Of a stretch of DNA of 64,000 nt, positions 1-8,010 are shown one piece after another. Position numbers and translations under genes: made by a program. The notes under the pieces are model-generated. The model searched no databases. It saw nothing but the letters and a program-made list of their open reading frames with translations, and was not told the DNA's origin. Within the stretch, counting starts at the first letter, position 1; each line of letters opens with the position of its first letter. Source of the stretch: Pseudomonas sp. K2I15 (GTDB taxonomy: Bacteria > Pseudomonadota > Gammaproteobacteria > Pseudomonadales > Pseudomonadaceae); contig NZ_NIXO01000027.1 of NCBI RefSeq assembly GCF_002204795.1, positions 1 to 64,000 on the forward strand. Reading direction: 5' to 3'.

Positions 1-330
1 GCCCTTGACCTTGCTTCTAACACTCAAGCCGGCCGGTAGGCCGCTGTGCTCTTGCTTTTGATCTTGATCTGACTGCCCCATTCAGCCCGAGGCCGAACGC
101 AGGTATTGAGGAGCGGGTAAACCGGCAGGACGCCGGTTTAGCCGCGACGGGCCAGGGACGGGCCGTCGCGGCGGCCCGCGGAGCAATGCCGGAGAGAGGG
201 AACGCCGAGCCTAGGCGAGGCGCCGACAGGCGGGGCAGAGCGTTTTGGTTACTTTTGCGCTTTTCAAAAGTGACCCGCTGTAAGAGCGGAACCCTAGGAA
301 GCCGTTACCGCAGCAACGGATATGTACTCA
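1..330. repeat. Dispersed GC-rich intergenic repeat of P. fluorescens type
   Basis: No convincing gene is present. The text has a simple-sequence lead-in (cttgcttttgatcttgatct), a GC-rich part with short inverted repeats (accggcaggacgccggt near 121), and a tail running gttacttttgcgcttttcaa then agtgacccgctgtaagagcg. I recognise this combination from memory as a long repeat found between genes in many P. fluorescens-group genomes. It ends just before the nadA stop codon. A 62-codon frame inside it (186-374) is best seen as part of the repeat. The left border lies outside the window. Confidence 0.7.
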
Positions 331-337
331 AACCAGA

Positions 338-1396
338 TCAAGCGTTCCCCGCCAACCTCAATCGCGCAGCCTGAGTAAAATCCAGCATCCGCTTAAGCGG
401 CCTTACAGCCTGCGGGATCACCGAAGGCTCAACAAAAATCTCATTACTCCCCTCTCGCAAACACTGCAGCGTGCGCTCCAGGGTATTCATTGCCATCCAC
501 GGGCAATGCGCACAACTGCGACACGCCGCCCCATTCCCGGCCGTCGGCGCCTCGACAAAAACCTTATCCGGACACAACTGCTGCATCTTGTAGAAGATGC
601 CCCGGTCGGTCGCCACGATAAACGTCTTGTTCGGCAACCGCTGCGCCGCCGCAATCAACTGACTGGTAGACCCCACCGCATCCGCCAACTCAATCACCGA
701 CGTCGGCGACTCCGGGTGCACCAGAATCGCTGCGTCCGGGTACAGCGCCTTCATGTCCTCCAACTGCTTGGACTTGAACTCCTCGTGAACGATGCACGCA
801 CCGTCCCACAACAGCATGTCGGCCCCCGTCTGACGCTGAATATAGGTGCCAAGATGCTTGTCCGGCCCCCAAATAATCGTCTCACCGTTGTCCATCAAAC
901 TCTCGACGATCTCCAGCGCACAACTGGACGTCACCACCCAGTCAGCCCGGGCTTTCACCGCCGCCGACGTGTTGGCATAAACCACCACCGTGCGCTCGGG
1001 ATGCTGATCACAGAACGCCGAAAACTCATCCACCGGGCAGCCAAGGTCCAGGGAGCACGTAGCTTCCAGGGTCGGCATCAGGATACGTTTTTCAGGCGTG
1101 AGGATCTTCGCGGTCTCCCCCATGAATCGCACGCCAGCCACCAATACGGTCTTGGCCGGGTGCGCCGCGCCGAAGCGGGCCATTTCCAGGGAGTCGGACA
1201 CACAACCACCGGTCTCTTCGGCCAGGGCCTGAATCACCGGGTCGCAATAGAAGTGCGCCACCAACACCGCGTCTTGAGCCTTCAGCTCGGCGGCGATGGC
1301 GGCACGGTAGCCCGCCTCTTCTTCGGCGCTCAGCACCTTGGGCTGCTTGGCGTCGAGGTGGGCTTGGACCAGAAGGCGTTCGGAAATTTGCGTCAT
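338..1396 (-). CDS. nadA: Quinolinate synthase NadA
   Basis: NadA condenses iminoaspartate (from NadB) with dihydroxyacetone phosphate to give quinolinate, the start of cytosolic de novo NAD synthesis. The 352-residue length fits the family. The three cysteines expected to bind the 4Fe-4S cluster are visible at about C114 (EATCSLD), C201 (DGACIV) and C298 (last of CRSCAHC). These match E. coli positions 113, 200 and 297 shifted by one. I chose the ATG at 1396 (MTQISERLL). The frame stays open 39 codons further upstream, but that stretch has no family similarity. The gene is monocistronic here. A terminator of the next minus-strand gene (1568-1603) lies upstream of it, and the dispersed repeat lies directly downstream. 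Confidence 0.97.
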   Translation of the reverse strand: MTQISERLLVQAHLDAKQPKVLSAEEEAGYRAAIAAELKAQDAVLVAHFYCDPVIQALAEETGGCVSDSLEMARFGAAHPAKTVLVAGVRFMGETAKILTPEKRILMPTLEATCSLDLGCPVDEFSAFCDQHPERTVVVYANTSAAVKARADWVVTSSCALEIVESLMDNGETIIWGPDKHLGTYIQRQTGADMLLWDGACIVHEEFKSKQLEDMKALYPDAAILVHPESPTSVIELADAVGSTSQLIAAAQRLPNKTFIVATDRGIFYKMQQLCPDKVFVEAPTAGNGAACRSCAHCPWMAMNTLERTLQCLREGSNEIFVEPSVIPQAVRPLKRMLDFTQAARLRLAGNA

Positions 1397-1567
1397 GTTC
1401 GCAAGACCTGCAGGCGCAGTTGCGCGAAAGTCGAGTGTACCACCGGCTCTGGAGCCCTTCGGGCGCCGCCGGACGAAGTGATTGTGTTCATCAAGCACGG
1501 TGAAGCTGCGCAAGGCTACAGAATATCGAATGGATTCAAAAGCCTAATCTGGGATTCACCGAGGCAT

Positions 1568-1603
1568 AAAAAAGGGAAACCCAAGCCTGGGTTTCCCTTT
1601 TTT
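1568..1603 (-). terminator. Rho-independent terminator of the 1616-3187 gene
   Basis: A perfect 16-bp-arm hairpin (aaaaaagggaaaccca / tgggtttccctttttt, loop agcc) begins 12 bp past the stop of the minus-strand gene. Its A and T ends would let it work in both directions. Confidence 0.9.
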
Positions 1604-1615
1604 ACAACGAGCGGT

Positions 1616-3187
1616 TTAGCGTGGCAAAACCGAAGGATCGTCTTGCAGCAACACCCACTGATGCATGTTCGCCAGCGCATCCTTCAGGATGGTTTCATCG
1701 GCGCCCTGGGCCTTCTTGCCTTCCCGCGCCGCGTACTCCAGCAACACCAGGTAGTCGCGATGGCTGCTGGCCTGGTTCGGCGCCGTGGTGTCTTTAACCA
1801 ATACCCCCATTTCGTAGCGCTGGGTGCGGGTGTTCTGGGTGGCGCTTTGGTCCACGGAGGCGTTGGTCAGGAAGCCGTCCTTGTAGGTGATATTCGCCGA
1901 GCTGCTGGCCTTGTCGTCGACCTGCACATAGAGGTAGTTCTGCGACTCGCGCTTGGTGCCAAGGTCCGGCGCCTGCCCACCATTGAGCCCCAAATGAAAA
2001 CTGGCCTTGAGATTTGATTGCTGGGTCTGATCGATCGTGCGATTCAAGATGTCATTGCCGCCGACGCGCGTCTTCTGGGAGACGTCATAGGCAAACGTGT
2101 CGGTTTCTCCCAGGCGCGCCGGGTTGGTGGACTTCACGGCCTGGGTGATGGACGCCTTGAAATCTGCCAGGCCGGTCAACAGGCCTTGATCCGCCGCGCT
2201 CCGAGTCAGCGCCGCAGGTGCTTTGGCGCCCTGCGGGTAGTTGCTGTTCATGGCGGTAAACGCGTCCTTGAACATCGCCATCAGGTCCGCATCGGCTTTG
2301 CCACGCGACTGGGCCTTGTCGAACTGGGCCAGGTAGCTTTTCAGCGCGATGGCCTGTTGCTTGGCGTTGCCGAGGATGCCGGCGTTTTTCAGGTCAACCG
2401 ACAGGTTAACTTCGCCCGCCGGGCTGCTCATGCGCGTGGTGCGGCTCTGGCTGTCCGCATGGAATGCGAGGGTAAGGTTGTCGACATTGCTCACTTTCAA
2501 TTTGCCGCTGAGGTCCACCGAGGACAACACGCTGGAATCAAACTGCGTGAGCTTGCTCAGGTCGAGTTTCGGCGGCTGGGCGGCCAGGCCGTCGATGGCG
2601 CCCTGGAAGGCTTCGCCCAACTTGCCGATTTCCTTGAGTTCGGCGGCGCTGAGGGTGCCGCCGTCCACCTTGGCCTGCGCGGCCAGCCCACCGGACTGGC
2701 TAGCCAGGCTAAAGGTGACGGTCTTGCCGCTGGCTGTCTTGACGGTGAGGCTGACCAGGTTGTCTGCCTTGCTGTGCAGCAGCGCCTGTTGAACCTTGAG
2801 CTCGTCGGGGCTCTGGGTCTTGGACGAGGTGGTACTGAGCGCAGACTGGGAAATGTCGGTGCCGCCCTTCGCAAATTGCTCAATCAAGGTGGCGCCCAAG
2901 CCGCTGAACCCTGTGCCTCTGGGCAGTGCATAGAAATTCGTGTTGATCGCGTTGGTCACCGCATCCTGGCTGTCACTTTCCCAGGCATTGATCGGCCCAC
3001 GGCCGGGTAATTGGCCGTTGCGCGAATACGTCTGGTCTTTAACATCTACCGTGACATTGCCAAGGCTGACCACAGAGGATGGCCGTACGGCAGTGACGTC
3101 CGTTTCTGGCGTCAGCGTTGCTGGCGGCGTAACGGCAGGTCGATTGATAAGGGCGATGGCGGAGCTGATCGGCGAAAGCGTAGTCAT
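1616..3187 (-). CDS. Uncharacterised 523-residue protein
   Basis: I do not recognise a characterised family. The protein starts MTTLSPISSAIALINRPAV and is rich in Ser, Thr, Gln, Ala and Asn with few cysteines. It has no clear signal peptide and no membrane segment. The Thr/Pro-rich N-terminus and the polar, low-complexity-like body recall secreted or cell-surface structural proteins of Pseudomonas, but that is only an impression. The ATG at 3187 has a good ribosome site (caggga, 5-6 bases upstream). An in-frame TTG at 3262 without such a site was rejected. The gene stands alone between its own terminator and the fadL-like gene, which reads in the same direction from upstream. Confidence 0.75.
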   Translation of the reverse strand: MTTLSPISSAIALINRPAVTPPATLTPETDVTAVRPSSVVSLGNVTVDVKDQTYSRNGQLPGRGPINAWESDSQDAVTNAINTNFYALPRGTGFSGLGATLIEQFAKGGTDISQSALSTTSSKTQSPDELKVQQALLHSKADNLVSLTVKTASGKTVTFSLASQSGGLAAQAKVDGGTLSAAELKEIGKLGEAFQGAIDGLAAQPPKLDLSKLTQFDSSVLSSVDLSGKLKVSNVDNLTLAFHADSQSRTTRMSSPAGEVNLSVDLKNAGILGNAKQQAIALKSYLAQFDKAQSRGKADADLMAMFKDAFTAMNSNYPQGAKAPAALTRSAADQGLLTGLADFKASITQAVKSTNPARLGETDTFAYDVSQKTRVGGNDILNRTIDQTQQSNLKASFHLGLNGGQAPDLGTKRESQNYLYVQVDDKASSSANITYKDGFLTNASVDQSATQNTRTQRYEMGVLVKDTTAPNQASSHRDYLVLLEYAAREGKKAQGADETILKDALANMHQWVLLQDDPSVLPR

Positions 3188-3268
3188 GACGATCCCTGTC
3201 TTGAGCTGGATTGCTCCTAATTTAACCAAGACAGGGAAGGTTTGGTAGCGCGGTTGATACAATTGCTA

Positions 3269-3301
3269 GCAAAGAGCCATGCCAAAAAAATGACTCTTTG
3301 C
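3269..3301 (-). terminator. Hairpin downstream of the fadL-like gene
   Basis: The arms gcaaagag and ctctttgc enclose a 17-base loop holding a run of seven A (T on the minus strand). The hairpin lies 15 bp beyond the stop of the 3316-4602 gene. The U-run sits in the loop rather than after the stem, so efficiency is uncertain. Confidence 0.45.
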
Positions 3302-3315
3302 CCTCTTTCAGTGCA

Positions 3316-4602
3316 TCAGAAGCGGTAAGTCACCGAACCACCAAAACCGTTGGCGCTGTTTTCATACTTGGCGTCGTAGGTCAGGCCCAGCGCTGGCTGG
3401 CTCTGGCGCACCTTGACCGGCTCTTCCTTGAGGTAGGAATAGGCGACGTCAAATGTCACGTTTTCGATTGGCGTCCAGCCGGCACCCAGGCTGAATACGG
3501 TGCGGTCACCCGTCGGAATACGCACGGAACGGTCGGTGTTGTTGGTCGGCGTCTGATCCACCGAGAACCCGGTACGCAACACCAGTTGCTTGTTGACCCG
3601 ATATGCCGCGCCAATCGCGTGAGACCAGGTGTCATGCCAGTTCTGCTGTTCGGTGATCGAGTTCAAGCCGCCGAACTGGGCCGCCAGGGCCGACACGCCT
3701 TCGTTGTTGACGGTGATCTTCTTCAACTGGCTCCAGCGGGTGTAAGTGCTGCCCAGGTATAAGGTCCAGTCGTCATTCAGTTGATGGGTGACCGAGAAGT
3801 CCACCGAGGATGGCGTCGTCACATTGAGGCTGGCGTCATAGCGTTGCGGGCCGCCATCAAACGCATCGGACACCAGGCCGGAAGCGTTGGTCTTGCCGGT
3901 GAGGTGGTAGACCACTTGCGAGTGGTAGGTCACGCCGAAGCGCGTGCTTTCCAGCGGTTGCACCAGGATACCGGCGTTAAAACCGGTGGCTGTGTCGTTA
4001 CCCTTGATCTTGACCTGCTCACCAGCGCCGCCACCGAGGGGCACGTTGGAATCCAGTTCACCCGAGATACGGTTGAAGGTAGGTCCGAACCCCACCGAAA
4101 CCTTGTCGTTGATGGCATAGCTGACCGTTGGCTGGACGGTGACGACCTTGATTACGCTTTTGCTGCCAAAACCGTTGCCCTGGAAGGCGTTCTCATAGTC
4201 GGTTTCGAGGCCGAACGGCGCATAGATACCCAGGCCAAACGCCCAGTGTTCATCAATCGGCGTCACCAGGTAGCCCATCGGCACGGCAATGCCCGGCACC
4301 ATATCGCCCTTGTCGGTGCCCGGGTTGTTGGCACCAAATTGCGAGGAGCTGGCGTTTTTGATGTTCGATTTGGCATCCAGGTAGGTCGCCCCGATGCTCA
4401 CTTCATTCTGTTTGATGCGGGCCATGCCGGCCGGGTTGCCGTAAACCGTGCTGGCGTCCTCGGCGGAGGACGAACGCCCGGCGTAGCCGGTACCCATTGA
4501 ACTGATGCTTTGTTCATTGAGGGCGAAACCACCGGCAAACAGGGATGTGGAGGCAAGCGAAATCGACAGCGCCAAAGCGCTCTTGAAGAGTTTTTTATTC
4601 AT
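3316..4602 (-). CDS. FadL-family outer-membrane transport protein
   Basis: This is a beta-barrel porin of the FadL/toluene-transport family, which takes long-chain fatty acids or other hydrophobic compounds across the outer membrane. Evidence includes a Sec signal peptide (MNKKLFKSAL...LFA, cleavage about residue 23) and the typical N-terminal hatch region GGFALNEQSISSMGTGYAG. A conserved stretch follows it (NPAGMARIKQ). Alternating amphipathic beta strands run to a C-terminal Phe (GSVTYRF), the signal for Bam-dependent insertion. Length 428 fits the family. The gene is single, with a 377-bp upstream region holding a 15-bp palindrome (4685-4699) that may be its operator. Substrate cannot be told from sequence, although fatty acids are the default for this type in Pseudomonas. 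Confidence 0.9.
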   Translation of the reverse strand: MNKKLFKSALALSISLASTSLFAGGFALNEQSISSMGTGYAGRSSSAEDASTVYGNPAGMARIKQNEVSIGATYLDAKSNIKNASSSQFGANNPGTDKGDMVPGIAVPMGYLVTPIDEHWAFGLGIYAPFGLETDYENAFQGNGFGSKSVIKVVTVQPTVSYAINDKVSVGFGPTFNRISGELDSNVPLGGGAGEQVKIKGNDTATGFNAGILVQPLESTRFGVTYHSQVVYHLTGKTNASGLVSDAFDGGPQRYDASLNVTTPSSVDFSVTHQLNDDWTLYLGSTYTRWSQLKKITVNNEGVSALAAQFGGLNSITEQQNWHDTWSHAIGAAYRVNKQLVLRTGFSVDQTPTNNTDRSVRIPTGDRTVFSLGAGWTPIENVTFDVAYSYLKEEPVKVRQSQPALGLTYDAKYENSANGFGGSVTYRF

Positions 4603-4684
4603 TATTAGAACTCAAATTATTGGGCAGCACGAGGAAGCTACCAATCTTCGAGCGGGCAAATTATGAAGAGTTTTTCATGCGATA

Positions 4685-4699
4685 AATTGTCCGACAATT
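4685..4699. promoter_or_regulatory. 15-bp palindrome, possible GntR-type operator
   Basis: A perfect palindrome, aattgtc-c-gacaatt, lies 83 bp upstream of the fadL-like start and 281 bp upstream of the sensor kinase start. Such TTGTC-N-GACAA sites are typical of FadR-subfamily GntR repressors. No such regulator gene lies in the window. The rest of the 4603-4979 gap is AT-rich near 4660-4740 and shows nothing else I can name. Confidence 0.5.
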
Positions 4700-4979
4700 C
4701 TACTTATTTCAACGACTTTGGCGGTTTTTAAGGTACTAATTCAGACCCCGAAACCCGAATATGACTGACGGGTTTTAATGTAGATGACGGGCAGTAGCCG
4801 GGTTGTTTCCGACGCCACAGGTCAGCCTGCAAGCGAGTGCTATCTGCGGGAGTATCGGCCGATGTGCCAGTACTTCATCCAGCAACGCGAGAACGCTGTC
4901 GAATACGCGTCAAGTCGCTGGTGGTATATGCGCCCAAATGACATGATAACGGCCATTTAATACGCGCGGCCTCACTCAA

Positions 4980-7001
4980 ATGAATAGCACTGTCGGGAAG
5001 GGTTCTCAGACAAATAGCCCACCTGAACCTGGCGAGAGCGATTTGTCCGCCGCAGGCCTCGACCACAACGAAGCCTTCACCCAGCGCGTACTTGCCAGCA
5101 TCAACGACTGCATCAAGGTGCTGGACCTCGACGCGCGCCTGACCTTCATGAGCGAAGGCGGCAAGCAGATCATGGAGGTCAGCGACTTCAATGCAATTCG
5201 CGGCTGCCCGTGGCCCGACTTCTGGCAGGACCAGGGCCACCTCGACGCCAAGGCCGCCGTGCAGGCCGCCCGGGATGGTAGTAACGCCAGCTTTATCGGC
5301 GCCGCCAAGACGTTGGCAGGCAACCTGAAATGGTGGCACGTGAACGTCAGCCCGATCATGGGCAGTGACGGCCTGCCGGAGAAAATCCTCTGCGTCTCCC
5401 GAGACATCACGCCCCTGCGCGAAGCTGAAGAATCCCTGCGCAAGCTCAACGAATCCCTGGAACAACGGGTGATCGAACGCACCCGCGACCGCGACCGCAT
5501 CTGGCGCCTGTCGCCAGACCTGATGCTGGTGGCGCAACTCGACGGTGTGATCTCCGCCGTAAACCCGGCCTGGACGCGCATGCTCGGCCACGCCGAACAC
5601 GACCTGGTAGGCAGCCAATTGCTGGCGCTGGTTCACCCCGACGACCTGGCCGTCTCATCCTCAGCGGTCAGCCGTTTGGGGGATGGCAAAAACTTCCCCA
5701 ACTTCAAGAATCGCTACCGCCACCAAGACGGCAGCTACCGCATGATCGCCTGGACGGCCGTGCCCGACAGCGACTACATCCACGCCGTGGGCCGCGATAT
5801 CCAGGCCGAGGAAGAAGCCAAGGAAGCCTTGCGCCTGTCGGAAGACGCCCTGCGCCAGTCGCAGAAACTGGAAGCCATCGGCCAACTCACCGGCGGTGTC
5901 GCACACGACTTCAATAACCTGCTGACGGTGATCAAGTCCTGCGCCGACTTGCTCAAGCCGCCCGCCCTGAGCGAAGCGCGCCGCGTGAAATACGTGGAAG
6001 CCATCGCCAGCACCGTTGACCGAGCTGCGCGCCTGACCGCACAACTGCTGACATTCGCCCGCCGTCAGGCCTTGCGGCCAGAGGTGTTCAACGTCGGCGA
6101 AAGTGTAATGCGGGTGGGCGAGATGATGGACAGCCTGACCGGCTCGCGGGTCAAGGTGAGCATCCAGGTCCCGGACGATGCCTGCTTTATCAATGCCGAT
6201 GAAAGCCAGTTCGACACCGCGCTGGTGAATATGGTGGTCAACGCCCGGGACGCCATGGCCGGTAATGGTCATTTGACGATCACCGTGTCAACGGCCAACT
6301 GGCTGCCCTCGGTACGCGCCCATCCGGTGCGCATCGCCGATTACGTGACCATCGAACTGGCCGACACCGGCTCGGGTATCCCGCCGGAAAAACTCGACGC
6401 CATCTTCGAACCCTTCTACACCACCAAAGGCATCGGCCAGGGCACCGGGTTGGGCTTGTCCCAGGTGTACGGTTTCGCCAAGCAATCGGGCGGTGAGATC
6501 CTGGTACGAAGCGAGTGCGGCGAAGGCAGCCAATTCACCTTGTACCTGCCCAAGGTCGAGCCAAGCGCACTGCCGGTTCCTCAAGCAATCAGCGCCTCAC
6601 CCATCGTCTCAAACCTGGGGGTGTTGATGGTCGAGGACAACGCCGATGTCGGCCTGTATACCTCGCAAACCCTGGAACAAATGGGCTTTCATGTGCTGTG
6701 GGTGCCGGATGCCCAAAGCGCGCTGGAAGCGCTCGAACCCAACCCGGAAAGCTTCCAGGTAGTGTTCTCCGACATCTCCATGCCCGGCATGAGCGGCCTG
6801 GAATTGCTCGACGCCATCGAAGCCCTGTACCCGTGGCTGCCGGTGGTGCTCACCACCGGCTACAACGACGAATACGCGCGTATTGCGCAGGAAGAGGCCA
6901 GCCGTTTTGTCTTGTTGCAAAAGCCGTATTCCACCGAGGCGCTGGCACTGCTGCTGCAGAAAGTCGTCAAGAACCGCCTGCCCCTGATCGCACAAGGCTA
7001 A
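4980..7001 (+). CDS. Hybrid sensor histidine kinase (PAS-PAS-HisKA-HATPase-REC)
   Basis: This is a cytoplasmic hybrid kinase of 673 residues with no membrane segment. Two PAS domains come first, at about 35-150 (ending in the PAC-like CVSRDITPLREAEES) and 170-285. A HisKA dimerisation domain follows with phospho-acceptor H309 in GGVAHDFNNLL. The HATPase_c domain has N box VVNARDAM, G1 box ELADTGSGIP and FYTTKGIGQGTGLGL. The C-terminal receiver (about 545-665) has D598 in FSDISMPGMSG. The HDFNN motif and fused receiver match the FixL/PleC-like group. No partner regulator is adjacent, so a distant phosphotransfer partner is likely. The ATG at 4980 has a weak ribosome site. Its stop overlaps the stop of the convergent lysR gene by 4 bp. 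The signal is unknown. Confidence 0.93.
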   Translation: MNSTVGKGSQTNSPPEPGESDLSAAGLDHNEAFTQRVLASINDCIKVLDLDARLTFMSEGGKQIMEVSDFNAIRGCPWPDFWQDQGHLDAKAAVQAARDGSNASFIGAAKTLAGNLKWWHVNVSPIMGSDGLPEKILCVSRDITPLREAEESLRKLNESLEQRVIERTRDRDRIWRLSPDLMLVAQLDGVISAVNPAWTRMLGHAEHDLVGSQLLALVHPDDLAVSSSAVSRLGDGKNFPNFKNRYRHQDGSYRMIAWTAVPDSDYIHAVGRDIQAEEEAKEALRLSEDALRQSQKLEAIGQLTGGVAHDFNNLLTVIKSCADLLKPPALSEARRVKYVEAIASTVDRAARLTAQLLTFARRQALRPEVFNVGESVMRVGEMMDSLTGSRVKVSIQVPDDACFINADESQFDTALVNMVVNARDAMAGNGHLTITVSTANWLPSVRAHPVRIADYVTIELADTGSGIPPEKLDAIFEPFYTTKGIGQGTGLGLSQVYGFAKQSGGEILVRSECGEGSQFTLYLPKVEPSALPVPQAISASPIVSNLGVLMVEDNADVGLYTSQTLEQMGFHVLWVPDAQSALEALEPNPESFQVVFSDISMPGMSGLELLDAIEALYPWLPVVLTTGYNDEYARIAQEEASRFVLLQKPYSTEALALLLQKVVKNRLPLIAQG

Positions 7002-7903
7002 ACCGCAGGCTGGGCCGCGTCTGGAACATTGCCCATCTCCAGGGCCAGGTCCAGCCAGGCCCGCGCCGCCGGTGGCAAATGCGCCTGTCGTCGCCAGGCC
7101 AGGGCGATGTGCCAATCGGTCTGGGGCTCATCCAGCTGAATCAGGGCGATGCCGGCGTGCAGGTGTTTGTAAGCCAGCATGCTCGGCAAAAACGCCACGC
7201 CGAGGCCTGCGGCCACCAAGTCGACGATAAAGTCGATCTGCGCACTGCGGGCGGTGATGCGCGGTACTACACCTCTGCGCTCGCAGGCTGTGAGAATAAT
7301 CCGGTTAAGCGCAAACCCGGCTTCGAACAGAATAAATGGCGAGTCGGCAAGGTCGGAAAAGTCGACGCTTTTACGCCCGGCCAATGGATGGTCGATCGGC
7401 ATGACCACCATCAGCGGCTCGACGCGCACGTCCTGATACTCAAATTCGCCCGCCACCGGCACCAGCAGCGCCGCCAGATCCACCTCCCCGGCCTCCAGAC
7501 ATTCGCCCAACTTCTTGCTGCCGTGTTCGATCAGCTCGATCTCGATCTCTGGATAACGCTGTCGATACAGGGCAAACATCGCCGCAAACAACACACCACT
7601 GCCCACCGGCGGCAAGCCGATGCGCAATACACCGCGCTTGAGCCCCAGCAAATCATTGATCTCGGCCACCAGGTCACTGCGCTCTGCCAGCAACACCAAG
7701 GCGCGACGGTAGGCAATTTCGCCGGCGGCCGTCAGTTCGCTCTTGTGGCCGATGCGACTGAACAGCGGCGTACCCAATTCATCTTCCAGGGTCTTCACCG
7801 CCTTGCTGACGGTAGACTGCGTGAGCGAAACCACCTCGGCCGCCTGTGAGAAGCTGCCCTGGCGTACCACTTCGACAAAGGCCAGCAACGTGCGAAGGTT
7901 CAT
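6998..7903 (-). CDS. LysR-family transcriptional regulator
   Basis: A 301-residue LysR-type regulator has an N-terminal winged helix-turn-helix at residues 1-60 (MNLRTLLAFVEVVRQGSFSQ; then SLTQSTVSKAVKTLEDELG) and a periplasmic-binding-like effector domain from about 90 on. The ATG at 7903 (MNLRTLL) fits the family. A longer frame to 7930 only adds nine unrelated residues. It is divergent from lldD with 107 bp between them, the classical arrangement in which a LysR protein controls itself and its neighbour. I infer that it responds to lactate or a related hydroxy acid. Pseudomonas lldPDE is usually controlled by a GntR protein (LldR), so this pairing is a variation. Confidence 0.92.
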   Translation of the reverse strand: MNLRTLLAFVEVVRQGSFSQAAEVVSLTQSTVSKAVKTLEDELGTPLFSRIGHKSELTAAGEIAYRRALVLLAERSDLVAEINDLLGLKRGVLRIGLPPVGSGVLFAAMFALYRQRYPEIEIELIEHGSKKLGECLEAGEVDLAALLVPVAGEFEYQDVRVEPLMVVMPIDHPLAGRKSVDFSDLADSPFILFEAGFALNRIILTACERRGVVPRITARSAQIDFIVDLVAAGLGVAFLPSMLAYKHLHAGIALIQLDEPQTDWHIALAWRRQAHLPPAARAWLDLALEMGNVPDAAQPAV

Positions 7904-7919
7904 GAGTATTCCATTTACG

Positions 7920-7932
7920 ACTTGATTCAAGT
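7920..7932. promoter_or_regulatory. Dyad in the lysR-lldD intergenic region
   Basis: The dyad acttg-att-caagt lies 17 bp from the lysR start and 78 bp from lldD. Position and symmetry suit a LysR-type binding site controlling both genes. It is inferred from position only. Confidence 0.4.
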
Positions 7933-8010
7933 TGGAAAAGTTGTTTTTACCATGAAAGGCCTTTGTCTATCCTCACCCCACCGCTTTCTTCACTCGGGGC
8001 ATCACTGTTC

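Noticed and set aside
186..374. 62-codon frame at the left edge
   Set aside because: It lies within the dispersed repeat and runs into the nadA end. Such frames are a known annotation artefact of this repeat.
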